Below, one piece after another: positions 27,344-38,141 of a stretch of DNA of 64,000 nt. How positions within the stretch are numbered: position 1 is the stretch's first letter; the number at the start of each line of letters is the position of its first letter. This stretch comes from Neobacillus sp. DY30. Its GTDB lineage: Bacteria; Bacillota; Bacilli; Bacillales; Cytobacillaceae. The position numbers were made by a program, and so were the translations under genes. The stretch is from the NCBI RefSeq assembly GCF_030123065.1, contig NZ_CP126093.1, forward strand, positions 3,662,001-3,726,000, given 5' to 3'. The notes below the pieces were generated by a model. That model did not search any database. It worked only from the letters and a program-made list of their open reading frames with translations, and was not told the origin of the DNA.

Positions 27344-30300
27344 CTAAGGTTGTTGAAGAACTGTTACTTGTTTTGGTTTAGTAGTTAATGTAAATCCGTC
27401 TTTTGTGACCACATCGGCTGTGATAAAATACGTACCATTTGGTACAGTTGTTTTAGGCTTCCATTCGGTTTTTAGGGAATGTTCGTCCTTTACTTCCCAC
27501 GAATCAATCACGTTTCCATTTACATCTTTCACCTTTAATGTCCAATCCACTCGGTTGTGAGCCCATGCTGAAATTTTCGCTGGCTTCGCTTGGTTCACAT
27601 TTGAAGATGGAGAAACGCTGATCGTTTGAACAACCGCTCCCTCATAGGTGTAGCCTTGGTTATCACCCCATGTTTTCCAAGACATATTTCCAGCATAATC
27701 GACCGCTAGGGCAACGATCCCTTTTGGTTCTTTTGTGACCGTGACGGATTTGGCTCCAAGCGGTAAATACGTGTATACCCCATTGACGTAAAGAACAGCC
27801 GAGTTGAAATCGCTCGCATTGTCTGTCGCATCAAACGTAATTTCCCATTTTCCGTTCTTTGGCGTCACTTGAATGTTTGAAAGAACTGGAGCTACGGTAT
27901 CCACCGTAATTGGCATTTTGACAATTTGCGGCTTTGCATTTGGATATGCAAGCGTTGTTTTAAGAACGTAATTGTAGACACCGTCTTTTACATATTTTCC
28001 TTCTTCATCCATCATATCCCATAAATAAGCGCTGTACGCATTATTTCCGTAGGCCATGATGTTTTTTCTGAACTTATATGGATTTCCGTCGATTTCCGTA
28101 AACTCACCTAGTTCATACACTTTATTTCCAGATGCATCCTCAATATAGGCTTCTGCATGATCGATGTTTCGTAAGGCCGAAAACGTCGCATAAATACCAC
28201 TCACTTGATAGTTACGAGAGAAGGCAATACGATTCAGATGGAATCTTTGTGTATAGGGGTCAAACCCCATTGGGTATCTTTCACTTGTGTCATCCCAAAG
28301 AGCGGTATAGCCTAAGAAACGACCCTTTTCCCATGCCGGAGCATCAATGTTGCGTAATTCATCCCACTTACCGTAGAAGCCCATATATGGAACTGTTAAT
28401 GGAACCGCTTTGCCTTCGTTCGTTCCAACCGGTACAATGCGGACAAATCCTTCCACAAATTGATTTTTATTCAAACCTTCTGGAAGCGTAATGTTGACGG
28501 TTACGTTTTTCTTTTGCCCTGGTTTGATTTTGATTAACGTTCCATCTTGGTCGGTGACACTTTGTTCATTAACTGTCACTTTCGCCCCTTCAATTCGCTC
28601 GCTCTTTAACGTTAAATACTCTTTTTGGTCAAGGTTTCCATCCATATCAAAATCAAATTCCTTCGTTTGCGTCTGATCCTTTAAGACATCCACGAATACT
28701 TTGTACTCAAACTCAGACTTTCCATTATTGCTTTCACCCTTAGGGAGATCGAATGCTTCCATTTCCAATTGGAATTGTGTTTCTTTTCCGATTTCTTTTA
28801 AGGATACCGCACCTGCTTGTTCTAGTGACGTCCCTTTTCGTGTGACAATCACAGGTGTTTGAATGGCGTTCTGAATCTTCATATGCCCAGAACCTTGTAA
28901 ACGCGGTGTATAGGGAACCGTTCCGCTTGTTCTTGGATCCATAATGACATTCGCCGTATTCATTAGCGCGATTTTCGCTTTTAATACGGTTTCCTGCGAA
29001 TGAGAAAGTCCTTTTTTGTAAAGAGATTGTAATAATAGGGCAGAACCACCCGCTACATGAGGGGTTGCCATCGACGTTCCACTCATCACTTCATATTCAT
29101 TTCCTGGCATCGTGGAATAGATATTTCCGCCCGGTCCTGAAATTTCTGGTTTGAAATCGAGTGTGCTCGGTGCACCGTACGATGAGAAGTGAGACATGTT
29201 GTCTTTCGCTGGATTATCCACCCACAGGCCGCCTGTAAACTTCATCTTCACACTCTGTCCGCTCTTTAGCTTGTCCACAAGGGTGGCACCGATAACCTTA
29301 CTTGTCGTTGCTGATGGTACACCGGCTGCTGAAAATTGGAAGGTTTGATAATCTGGAATAAAATCAGCAGGTATCACGATAAGTGCTTTCGCTCCAGCCG
29401 CTTTGGCTGTGCTGTTTTGTGAATAAAGCGAATAGGAATTTAACATTTTCGCAACCGCAATATAACCTGTTTTTCCTACAGGATAATCCGCTTTGTTTTT
29501 CCCTTCACCGACAAACACCATTTCATACTCTTCGGTGGAAGATAGATTTTTGGAAACCTTAAAAGCTGGACCATACCCTGTAAAATCCTTAAATGGAAGG
29601 GTAATACCGGATTCGTCTGTTAATCCGTTTACACGGTACTTCGTATTTTCATAGGAAGCAACCGATAAGGCAAATGGGCTGATACCAGGCGCTCCAACGG
29701 TTCCGATATCCGGATTGTCCGCATACGGTTGTAAAGATGAACTGATCACATTATTTTTTGTGCTGTAAGATGAATTTCCAGCCGCGACAACGACCATTGA
29801 CCCTTTTTCCGTTGCGACGCGGATGGCTTTTTGAATCGGGTCAAAACTTTCATCGACGTAGCCTGCGTCGACACCCAAACTCATGTTGATGACATCTGCT
29901 CCCATCGTGACCGCGTGCTCAATCCCAGCGATGATATCATCTTCCATTGCACCGCTGCTGAAGTCTGAAAATACTTTCTCCGCTAATAGCTGAACCCCAG
30001 GTGCAATCCCAGCGACGCCATCTTTTGTTTCATCGCCGTTTGCCCCTACGGTTCCTGCTACGTGCGTTCCATGTGGATTTCCTTTTGCCCCAGAAGGAAT
30101 GACATTGGTATCATTGTCCGCCCAGTCGTAGCCGGTTGGCACTTTATCGGAATACCACACTTCGCCCACTTCGGTTTCGGCCATTTTGTTGTTCATTTTT
30201 TCTTGTGTCCACTTTTCTTTTGTTTTTGCGTCATTGGATAGCGTAAAATCTTTATGATTGTAGTCAATACCGCTATCGACGATGGCAACAACCATTCCTT

Positions 30301-30871
30301 CACCTTTATAGCCATATTGCTCCCACACCTTTTGGGCTTGTACTAACTCTTTACTTGCCGCCATGTTTTCCTCGAAAGTTCTGGCAATGTGAACATGTTT
30401 GACGCCAGGAAGGGACTTGATGTCTTTCACGTTTTGGTACTCGGTTTCCACGCTGATTCCGTTAAACCCTTCAAAATAGCGGTGTTTGACTTGGATCGGC
30501 GCATTTTTCCCTTTTTGAACATTGGATAGCTGATGGATGACGCTATCTTGCTTTTCTTTATAGGAATCTTTTTTATTTTTAGAGGCTACTTCACTTTCTG
30601 ATGGTTGTTCCACTTCGACGATTAAACGAACCTTTTCAGTTGGCTGGAAGGCTTTTATTTCCTTCTTTCCACCCTCCTGATACATCGAATTCTCTAAATC
30701 ATTTCCTTCGTAATTCTTATTCACGCCTACAATCTGATTCTGTTCCAGGATTTCATTGATGGTTTCTGGTTGCGCATTGTTGTCTGCCGCGACCGGTAAC
30801 GACGTAAAAATCAATGATGTTAAGGCAGCTGTGGTCATGACTTTATTCGCTTTCAATTTTCCATTTTTCAT
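27344..30871 (-). CDS. Secreted subtilisin-like protease (S8), lactocepin/C5a-peptidase-like
   Basis: 1175 aa from the ATG at 30871 (site AGAGGAG); an upstream ATG at 30910 would put 13 charged residues before the signal peptide and is not preferred. Signal peptide to about 29 (SLPVAAD), I9-like propeptide (about 80-165), S8 domain with D199 (VDSGIDYNHKD), H267 (PHGTHVAGT), N366 and S600 (SGTSMATPHVAGG), with a PA-type insert (about 440-560). C-terminal to it are Fn3-type domains, a FlgD-like segment (AYLWDMMDEEGKYVKDGVY, about 985-1005) and a final beta-sandwich. It is exported and should degrade proteins outside the cell. The frameshifted gene downstream in this cluster (31736-35282) is its close paralog, even in the leader, showing tandem duplication. 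Confidence 0.88.
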   Translation of the reverse strand: MKNGKLKANKVMTTAALTSLIFTSLPVAADNNAQPETINEILEQNQIVGVNKNYEGNDLENSMYQEGGKKEIKAFQPTEKVRLIVEVEQPSESEVASKNKKDSYKEKQDSVIHQLSNVQKGKNAPIQVKHRYFEGFNGISVETEYQNVKDIKSLPGVKHVHIARTFEENMAASKELVQAQKVWEQYGYKGEGMVVAIVDSGIDYNHKDFTLSNDAKTKEKWTQEKMNNKMAETEVGEVWYSDKVPTGYDWADNDTNVIPSGAKGNPHGTHVAGTVGANGDETKDGVAGIAPGVQLLAEKVFSDFSSGAMEDDIIAGIEHAVTMGADVINMSLGVDAGYVDESFDPIQKAIRVATEKGSMVVVAAGNSSYSTKNNVISSSLQPYADNPDIGTVGAPGISPFALSVASYENTKYRVNGLTDESGITLPFKDFTGYGPAFKVSKNLSSTEEYEMVFVGEGKNKADYPVGKTGYIAVAKMLNSYSLYSQNSTAKAAGAKALIVIPADFIPDYQTFQFSAAGVPSATTSKVIGATLVDKLKSGQSVKMKFTGGLWVDNPAKDNMSHFSSYGAPSTLDFKPEISGPGGNIYSTMPGNEYEVMSGTSMATPHVAGGSALLLQSLYKKGLSHSQETVLKAKIALMNTANVIMDPRTSGTVPYTPRLQGSGHMKIQNAIQTPVIVTRKGTSLEQAGAVSLKEIGKETQFQLEMEAFDLPKGESNNGKSEFEYKVFVDVLKDQTQTKEFDFDMDGNLDQKEYLTLKSERIEGAKVTVNEQSVTDQDGTLIKIKPGQKKNVTVNITLPEGLNKNQFVEGFVRIVPVGTNEGKAVPLTVPYMGFYGKWDELRNIDAPAWEKGRFLGYTALWDDTSERYPMGFDPYTQRFHLNRIAFSRNYQVSGIYATFSALRNIDHAEAYIEDASGNKVYELGEFTEIDGNPYKFRKNIMAYGNNAYSAYLWDMMDEEGKYVKDGVYNYVLKTTLAYPNAKPQIVKMPITVDTVAPVLSNIQVTPKNGKWEITFDATDNASDFNSAVLYVNGVYTYLPLGAKSVTVTKEPKGIVALAVDYAGNMSWKTWGDNQGYTYEGAVVQTISVSPSSNVNQAKPAKISAWAHNRVDWTLKVKDVNGNVIDSWEVKDEHSLKTEWKPKTTVPNGTYFITADVVTKDGFTLTTKPKQVTVLQQP

Positions 30872-31041
30872 AATGTCTCTCCTCTTTTTTATATAAAATA
30901 AGAACTTCAATATTTACATTTATTCACCTAAGATTAATAGATTAATAGCTATTAATTGCCATTTTAATTTAACAATCTATTAACCAAAGTGAGTCCAAAT
31001 AAATACAATTCAAATTTTACTTACATCTTATAAAACCGTAC

Positions 31042-31212
31042 ATTGGGGGAAATTCAACTAATACAAAAGTCCTTTTTTAAGGATTTTAATTTAGGATTTG
31101 TCATATAAACTCTATTAAAAAAGAATTCTAGGATATTTTAGGGAAGGACGAAATAGTAGTTTGTCGAAATTATTATATTAAGTAGGCGTTGTAATCTTAA
31201 AATTGGGGGAAT
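31042..31212. promoter_or_regulatory. Paired GGGGG motifs in the leader of the 1175-aa protease gene
   Basis: ATTGGGGGAAAT at 31042-31053 and ATTGGGGGAAT at 31202-31212, the G runs 160 bp apart, lie 174 and 334 bp upstream of the ATG at 30871. The leader continues without a gene to 31735. Downstream of the motifs the minus-strand frame at about 31460-31590 reads ESGSTIIGSAVVNGLVVEA, possibly the tail of a lost gene, but this is too short to name. Confidence 0.55.
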
Positions 31213-31609
31213 ATATCATAATTATTCGAATTTTGCCATTTTACAAAAAATCATTTTCCAAAAACAGTACTAAAGACTTAAAAAATAATACGAAAAAGAT
31301 CAGATACACGATAGGTTTAAAAATGAAATGAAAAAAATCGACAAGTGATTAATCACCTGTCAAAAGAAATTCTTACCCTCCTAATAAAGGGATCCTACCT
31401 TTATATTTATTTATATATTTTACGATTATGTTCTCGTAGAATCGTCCGCATTTCCACTTTTAAAAATCGGTGGAGTAAAAATTATTTTCAATCATAATTT
31501 TAATAGCTTCAACTACTAATCCATTTACTACCGCAGAACCAATTATTGTTGATCCGGATTCATATGGTGTATAACTGATTAAGTCGTTTTTTTGAATTTG
31601 CCTATAAAA

Positions 31610-31643
31610 CAAAAGGGCTCCAGTTTTCACTAGAGCCCTTTTG
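31610..31643 (-). terminator. Terminator of the frameshifted protease gene
   Basis: CAAAAGGGCTC ... GAGCCCTTTTG, an 11-bp perfect stem with a 12-base loop, about 90 bp after the last coding triplet of the protease paralog. Confidence 0.8.
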
Positions 31644-31735
31644 TTTTTATTAAAAATAAGGAAAGAAATTAAACATTCTTTCAAACTTTTCGAAGACAAA
31701 TCTTGTCCTTGGAAGGTACATAATACAAATATTGA

Positions 31736-34700
31736 TTATTGTACAACTGTTACTGTTTTTGGCAGTGATGTTACTTTAAAACCGTCTTTTGTCACGAGAT
31801 CTAGTGTGATTGTATACGTGCCATTTGGAAGATTTGAATCAGGTGTCCATTGTTCTCTTAATGTATGTTCATTCTTCACTGTCCATGAACTTACAATTTG
31901 ACCACTTGCATTTTTTACAGTAATTGTCCAGTCTAATCGGGTATGGCCCCAAGCAGTAATTTTTGCTGGTTTGGTTTGGTTAATACCAGTAGACGGAGTT
32001 ACACTCCACGTTTGCATCGCCATACTCCATTTATTATAGCTTTGATCTCCCCAAGTAGTCCAAGATACATTTCCTGCAAAATCAATCGCTAAAATGACAA
32101 TTCCTTTAGGCTGTATTGACAAGTAGAGAAGTAGTCTCATAAGGCAATGAATATGATTGTCCATTTACAAAAACAATAGCAGAATGAAAGTCACTTGCAT
32201 TATCATTCGCATTAAAGGTAATTTTATATTTACCATTCGTTGGCGTTACTTGAATATCTGAAACTTTTGGAGCGACGGAATCAACTGTTATTGGCATTTT
32301 AACTATCTGTGGTCTTGCGTTTGGATAATCCAATGTTGTTTTAAGCACATATTGGTATACTCCGTCTGGAACATATTGTCCGGATGGGTCTTTCATATCC
32401 CATGTATATCCTTTATGTTTAATATTCCCAAATGCCATAATATTTTTTCTAATCTTCCTTGGTTGTCCATTTCCAGTATTTTCACTAAAGTCGCCTAAAT
32501 ATTCTATGAGATTTCCAGATGGATCTTCAATATAAGATTCAACTTTTTCTAAATTACGTAAGGCTTGGAATGTACCATAGATACCTGTTGTGTTCAAATA
32601 GTTTGGCGAAAAGGCAATACGATTAATATGAAACCTTTTTCCATCGAATCCCATTGGAGTACTATTTTCTTCATGATCATCCCAAAGGGCCGTATATCCT
32701 ACAAAAGCATCTTTTTCCCAAGCTGGAGCGTCGATATTTCTTAGTTCATCCCATTTTCCATAGAACCCCATATAAGGAATGGAAAGAGGGACAGCTTTAT
32801 CTTGATCCTTCGCAACTGGAACGAGACGAACAAATCCTTCTACAAAACTATTTTTCGTTAAGGAATCTGGTAATGATACATGAACAGTCAGCATTTTGTT
32901 TTGACCTGGCTTGATTTTCACTAATGCTCCTGTGCTTTCTGTTACGATTTGATCATTCACAGTAACTGTTGCACCATGAATACGTTCGCTTGTTAGAGTT
33001 AAATACTCTTTTGAATCTAATTGTCCATCAGCATCTAAATCAAATTCCTTCGTTTCGGTTCTATCTTTCAATAAATCTACATAGACATTGTATTCAATGT
33101 CAGCACTATTATTAATACCTTTAGGAGATTCGAATGCTTCCATATTTAATTTAAAGCTTGTAGTTTGACCAATTTCCTTTAAAGCCACGGCTCCAGCTGC
33201 TTCTAAAGGTGTATCTCTTCGTGTGACAATAACTGGTGTATCAATAGCATTTTGAATTTTCATTAAGCCAGACCCTAGAATACGTGGTGAATATGGAACT
33301 TCACTGTTTGTTCTAGGATCCATAACCACATTAGCTGTATTCATTAAAGCCAGTTTTGCTTTTAAAACCGTATCTTTTGAATGGTCTAATCCCTTTTGAT
33401 AAAGTGCCTGTAATAATAAGGCAGATCCACCTGCAACATGAGGAGTTGCCATAGATGTACCGCTCATCACTTCGTAATTATTACCTGGTATTGTAGAATA
33501 AATATTTCCACCAGGAGCAGACATTTCCGGTTTAAAATCTAATGTAGATGGGGTACCCATCGATGAAAAATGGGACATCATGTCTTTTGCTTGGTTGTCT
33601 ACCCAAGCATCACCATTAAATTTCATACTTAAATATTGACCACTCGGCAGATTACTCATTTTATTCAGTAATGCTTCACCTATCGTTTTACTTGTTGTAG
33701 CAGTTGGTGTATATACTGGCGATACCTGTAGAGTAGGATAATCTGGCAAATCTGCAGGTGGAATCATAATGATCGCCTTTGCTCCAGCACTCCTCGCTGT
33801 CATTTGAATGCTATAATAAGATGAGTATTGATTTAATAACTTTACGACAGCAATGTAGCCTGTTTTTCCTTTAGGATAATCTGAAGCAAGCTTTCCTTCG
33901 TTTACGTACACCATATCATAGCTGGTATCCTGTACGAGATTTTTAGATACTTTAAAATTATATGTTGCTGGAAATTGCGTTTGATCTTTGAAAGGAAGTG
34001 ATTGACCACTGTCATCTGCTAATGAATGCATATGCATTTTTGTATTTTCATAGGAAGCAACCGATAATGCATATGAACTAACACCCGGTGCACCAACTGT
34101 TCCAATATCAGGATCTTCTGCAAATGGCCTTAAAGATGGGACAGAAATAGTATTCTTCGTACTGTAGCCTGAATTTCCGGCTGCTGCAACAACAAGTGTC
34201 CCGTGTTCAGTCGCAACTCGGATTGCTTTTTGAACCGGATCATACTCTTCATCTACATAGCCTGCGTCAGAACCTAAGCTCATGTTGATAACATCTGCAC
34301 CCATTGTGACAGCATGCTCAATACCAGCAATAATATCATCCTCTTGGGCTCCGCTAGCATTTATCTGAGAATACTTTCTCAGCTAATAGCTGAACACCAG
34401 GTGCGATACCAGCGACTCCACCCTTTGTTTCGTCTCCATTTGCTCCAATTGTTCCGGCCACGTGTGTACCATGCGGGTTACCTTTTGATCCAGTAGGAAT
34501 GACATTTGTATCGTTGTCTGCCCAGTCATAGCCTGTTGGAACTTTATCAGAATACCAAGTTTCATTTACATCTGTCTCTGCTAATTTTTAGTAATACTTT
34601 CTTGAGTCCATTTTTCTTTTGCTTTTGCAGCATCAGATAGTGTCATATCTTTATGGGTATAATCAATCCCGGAATCTACGACCGCTACTAATAAACCTTC

Positions 34701-35282
34701 ACCTTTATACCCATATTGCTCCCATACCTTTTGGGCTTGTACTAATTCTTTACTTGCTGCCATATTTTCCTCGAAGGTTCTAGCAACATGAACATAAGTA
34801 ACCCCTGGGATAGATTGGATCTCTTTTAAATTTTGAAACTCTGTTTCTACACTGAATCCATTGAATCCTTCAAAAAACCGATGCTTCACTTTGATATGAG
34901 CATTCGATTTAGAATTATTTTGTTTTGAGATTGGGTCTATAACTTTGTCTTGCTTTTCTTTAAATAGAGTTCTTTTATTTTGTACCGTTTCCTCGTTTTC
35001 AGCCTGCTGCTCCAATTGGACAATGAAACGAACAAGTTCATCTGGTTTATATTCTTTTGTTGGAGCTTCATTTTTAATGTCTTTATAGATCGAGTCATCT
35101 TGATCAGTTTCGATATTATTCTTGACTAAAAGTGGAGCTCCTTGTTCTACGATATCATCTGCCGATTCTGTTTGGGATAAAATGTCGTTGTTGTCAGCAA
35201 AAGCTGTAAATGATGAAAAAATCAATGATGTTAAAGCTGCTGTGGTCATAACTTTAAATGCCTTTATTTTTCCCTTATTCAT
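31736..35282 (-). pseudogene. Frameshifted paralog of the 1175-aa subtilase
   Basis: From an intact start (ATG 35282, site AAAGGAG, signal peptide MTTAALTSLIFSSFTAFAD) to the C-terminus at 31736 the whole length of the 1175-aa protease can be followed, but in three frames. Break 1 is near 34588 (after KEKWTQESITKN, one base lost before AETDVNETW). Break 2 is near 34368 (between AEKVFSD and NASGAQEDD, one base gained). Break 3 is near 32120 (after SLLVNT, before QPKGIVILA). The catalytic Asp, His and Ser motifs are all present and no internal stop lies within the blocks, so the decay is recent, or the breaks are assembly errors. As written, no complete protease is made; the first fragment alone (233 aa) would be propeptide plus the Asp motif. 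Confidence 0.85.
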
Positions 35283-35451
35283 AGATGCCGCTCCTTTTTT
35301 ATATTAAATTAAAAAACTTCTAAATTTACTTAAATCACTTATGATTAATAGAATAATAGTTATTAAATACCTTTTAATTTAACTATTTCTTAACCAATAG
35401 TGAGTGGAATAAATACTAATCAAATTGTACCTATGCCTTAAAAAATCGTAA

Positions 35452-35622
35452 ATTGGGGGAATTTCAACTAGTACTATAGCCTTATTTTTTGAAATTTTAT
35501 AAAAGGATTTGTCATTTCAACTCTATTAAAAAAAGAATTTTAGGTTATTTTCGAGGGAAGATAAAATAAAATATTGTCGAATATATTATGTTAGGCAGTC
35601 ATTATATTCTTGAAGTTGGGGG
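35452..35622. promoter_or_regulatory. Paired GGGGG motifs in the leader of the frameshifted protease gene
   Basis: ATTGGGGGAAT at 35452-35462 and GTTGGGGGAAT at about 35616-35625, G runs 163 bp apart, 173 and 336 bp upstream of the start. The gap continues to 35939 with no clear gene; near 35810-35880 a short hydrophobic plus-strand frame (LLFLLLAIITMMFMYFAFLD) may be a relic. Confidence 0.55.
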
Positions 35623-35896
35623 AATATATGGGTATTTTTTGATTTTTATGATTTTTTCAAAGAATGATTTTAGAAAACAACACTAAAGACCTAGGAAAGA
35701 GGTAGCAAAAAGGCTTGATGATTGATCGGCTAACAAAAGAAACGATAAAAAACGACAAGTAGGTTTAGGACATCTGTGTTCCCATAATAAAAAAGACTTA
35801 AATATCCTTTTTCTTGTTATTCCTTTTATTAGCTATTATTACAATGATGTTTATGTACTTTGCTTTTCTAGATAATCACTAGGTATTTAAATTCAA

Positions 35897-36245
35897 CATC
35901 AAAAAGCGTCAAGCTCCTAAAGGAAATTGACGCTTTTTGTTATTTATTAACTGGTTCTGGATTAAATTATTCTTAAAGTGTAATTCCTTTTTCATAATTT
36001 CAAGTGCGATAGATTTGCCAACAAACCGAAGATGCCAAGGCTCGTATTTATAACCAGTAATAGCTTCTTTGCCCTTTGGATATCGAATAATAAAGCCATA
36101 TTCTGTTGCATGCTCTTCTAGCCAAATGGACTTTTTTGTTTCTCCAAAGCAGTCTTCTGCAGGGCACCTACCATCTCCTCCGGTAGCATCAATTGCAAGA
36201 CCGGTTTCATGTTCACTCGTGCCTGGTAGAGCACGTCCTGTATAG
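35897..36245. repeat. Direct repeat of the VanY 3' end (copy of 36923-37265)
   Basis: About 350 bp here correspond to 36923-37265, including the terminator stem AAAAAGCGTCAA ... TTGACGCTTTTT and the C-terminal half of the VanY gene. The similarity stops at about 36240 (GGTAGAGCAC followed by unrelated sequence). The two copies bracket the EamA relic. Confidence 0.8.
35940..36244 (-). pseudogene. Truncated VanY-type peptidase gene
   Basis: The minus strand reads LPGTSEHETGLAID ... EPWHLRFVGKSIAL, about the last 95 residues of the VanY protein encoded at 36970, then shifts frame near the end (KKELHFKNN instead of KKRITLEEY). The N-terminal two thirds are missing. The zinc-binding part is present, but without a start, signal or the first catalytic segment it cannot be functional. 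Confidence 0.8.
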
Positions 36246-36771
36246 ATTCAAATTTCATTCAAATTCTATTTATAAAATAGTTAATTTAATGGAGAATAGA
36301 AATGCTATTTTTAAGTTAACTTAATTCTTCAGTTTTAATTCAGAGAAGTGAACTAGTTTAACTTCTTGATTGTAACTATCTTCTTTCCTTATTTCACAGT
36401 AACCACATGCATATTGATGCAGAATAATATATTCTTGGCCTTCAAAAATTACTAACAATAGCCCCATTTATGACCACACTCCCTATGACAAAAATTGTGT
36501 AATGCCTTTTTAAATGGTCTACTCCTATGTTGCTGTTATTAAATAGTCTTATAAACTATTGAAAACACCTACAAATTATTAACAAAAATATTAAAATACG
36601 ATTTTACAATAAAGCCTCTGCAATAATTCTACAATTTTCAACATGATTAAGAAATCTTGGATTTCTTAACTAAATGTTAAGTATCTCTTATATTTTGAAT
36701 ACGAAACTGAGATAATCGAAGAACAAAGCATAATATTGAATATTAATATTTTCCGGAAAGGAATCTCTGTT
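36245..36771. other. Non-coding stretch with a palindrome
   Basis: No gene is seen in these 527 bases. At 36648-36670 TTAAGAAATC-TTG-GATTTCTTAA is a perfect 10-bp inverted repeat, placed about 100 bp before the start of the EamA relic, and could be the operator of that lost gene. Confidence 0.45.
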
Positions 36772-36920
36772 ATGACTCTTGATAATTCGAGGTTAACAGC
36801 TTCGCTATTTGGACGATGTCGATTACATTTTGGGGAATTTCTTTTGTCTCGACGAAGGCTGTGTTATTAACTCTTGCCCCCTATTCGTTACTTGTTCTTC
36901 TGCTGGGAAATAAAAGGTAA
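36772..36920 (+). pseudogene. Relic of an EamA/DMT-family transporter gene (5' end)
   Basis: A GGAAAGGAA site precedes the ATG at 36772, which opens MTLDNSRLTASLFG. After a frameshift the text reads MSITFWGISFVSTKAVLLTL, then APYSLLVLLLGNKR-stop, the first membrane segments typical of EamA transporters (FLWGISFVSTK). The rest of the gene is gone, and the sequence runs straight into the duplicated terminator of the VanY gene. Confidence 0.6.
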
Positions 36921-36969
36921 ACATAACATCAAAAAGCGTCAAGTTCCTGAAGGAAATTGACGCTTTTTG

Positions 36970-37734
36970 TTACTTATTAACTGGTTCTGCATGAAAATAT
37001 TCTTCCAGTGTAATTCTTTTTTTCATAATTTTAAGAGCGATAGATTTTCCAACAAACCGAAGGTGCCAAGGCTCGTATTTATAACCAGTTATAGCTTCTT
37101 TTCCCTTTGGATATCGAATAATAAAGCCGTATTCTGCTGCATGCTCCTCTAGCCAAATGGCCTCTTTTGTTTCTCCGAAGCAGTCTTCTGCAGGGCACCT
37201 ACCATCTCCTCCGGTAACATCAATTGCAAGACCGGTTTCATGTTCACTCGTGCCTGGCAAAGCACTGTACGTTCTTGCTTTGTCATACCCATCTTTACTT
37301 ACATAATTGTTAAATAATACAGTTTGAGTTGAATGTGATCGATAACCCGAAACACCTAATAAGTAAATACCTTGTGTTCTTGCCTCAGTAAATAATTGAT
37401 TAATCGCTTCCGCTGCCTCTTTACGCATTTTTTGCTTTTCAGTTTTCTCTTGAAAAACAAATGGAATATCCGCATAAATAAGCTCTGATGGTGAATAATT
37501 TTCTGGCAGCTTATGTAGGTTATTTACGAGAACAGAAATGCTCTCTGGGTTGGTGTCAACATGGATACTGCCATTATTCTGTTTTGCATGTACGGACGGT
37601 GTTGATTCAGGTTTGATTTTTGTATCTCGAAAAATATCTGTAAAACTAGTTAATAGCACTGCAAATATAATGATGCAGTCCCTGATTAATAATTTATCCA
37701 ATTTGAGCACATCCATTATTAAAACTGTATACAT
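36970..37734 (-). CDS. VanY-type D-alanyl-D-alanine carboxypeptidase
   Basis: 254 aa. One N-terminal hydrophobic segment (DCIIIFAVLLTSF, about 19-31) should anchor it to the membrane or export it; there is no lipobox, unlike the VanY lipoprotein at 11404. The M15B domain has SGYRSHSTQ, the zinc motif SEHETGLAIDVTGG and EPWHLRFVG. It would cut the terminal D-Ala from peptidoglycan peptides. The start is uncertain: the ATG at 37734 and the ATG six codons later (37716) both lack a good ribosome site. A strong hairpin terminator at 36927-36970 follows the stop. Part of the gene is duplicated at 35940. Confidence 0.82.
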   Translation of the reverse strand: MYTVLIMDVLKLDKLLIRDCIIIFAVLLTSFTDIFRDTKIKPESTPSVHAKQNNGSIHVDTNPESISVLVNNLHKLPENYSPSELIYADIPFVFQEKTEKQKMRKEAAEAINQLFTEARTQGIYLLGVSGYRSHSTQTVLFNNYVSKDGYDKARTYSALPGTSEHETGLAIDVTGGDGRCPAEDCFGETKEAIWLEEHAAEYGFIIRYPKGKEAITGYKYEPWHLRFVGKSIALKIMKKRITLEEYFHAEPVNK

Positions 37735-38141
37735 AAATTCATTTGAATTTTAAATTAACAGGTGAATTTTATCATGGTGACTTGATTTAATGAACTCCAG
37801 AACACTTAACATGTTATGAAGTAAGGCTTAAAATTACCGATCTTTTAAAGCTTGCGAAGTCAACTTTACCATCAAGAAACCTTGTCCACTTTGCTACTAT
37901 TAAACTATTAATTATTTTAACCTGTCCCTTTATCAAATAGAAAAAGCTACAGTAGCAGCCTTAACTTCTTGAATTCAACTCACCGTTAGTATCAGTGAAG
38001 TAAAATTTATCCAAAAGTCTTATTGTTTTTTCCTTCTCAAAATATCATTAAAAAAAAGACCGCATACTTCATAACTGAATGCGGTCTTTACTATTAAAGC
38101 AATTCATTGTAAATGCTTGGATTATGGCGTTCCCTTGTTTA
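37735..38141. other. Gene-free stretch upstream of VanY, with a terminator
   Basis: No gene is seen. At 38055-38089 AAAGACCGCAT ... ATGCGGTCTTT forms an 11-bp perfect stem with T run on the minus side; it is the terminator of the 1553-aa protease gene ending at 38142. Confidence 0.75.

Noticed and set aside
31460..31699. 79-residue minus-strand open frame
   Set aside because: It runs straight through a strong terminator hairpin (31610-31643) and has no ribosome site. The last 40 residues look coding-like, but are too short to call.
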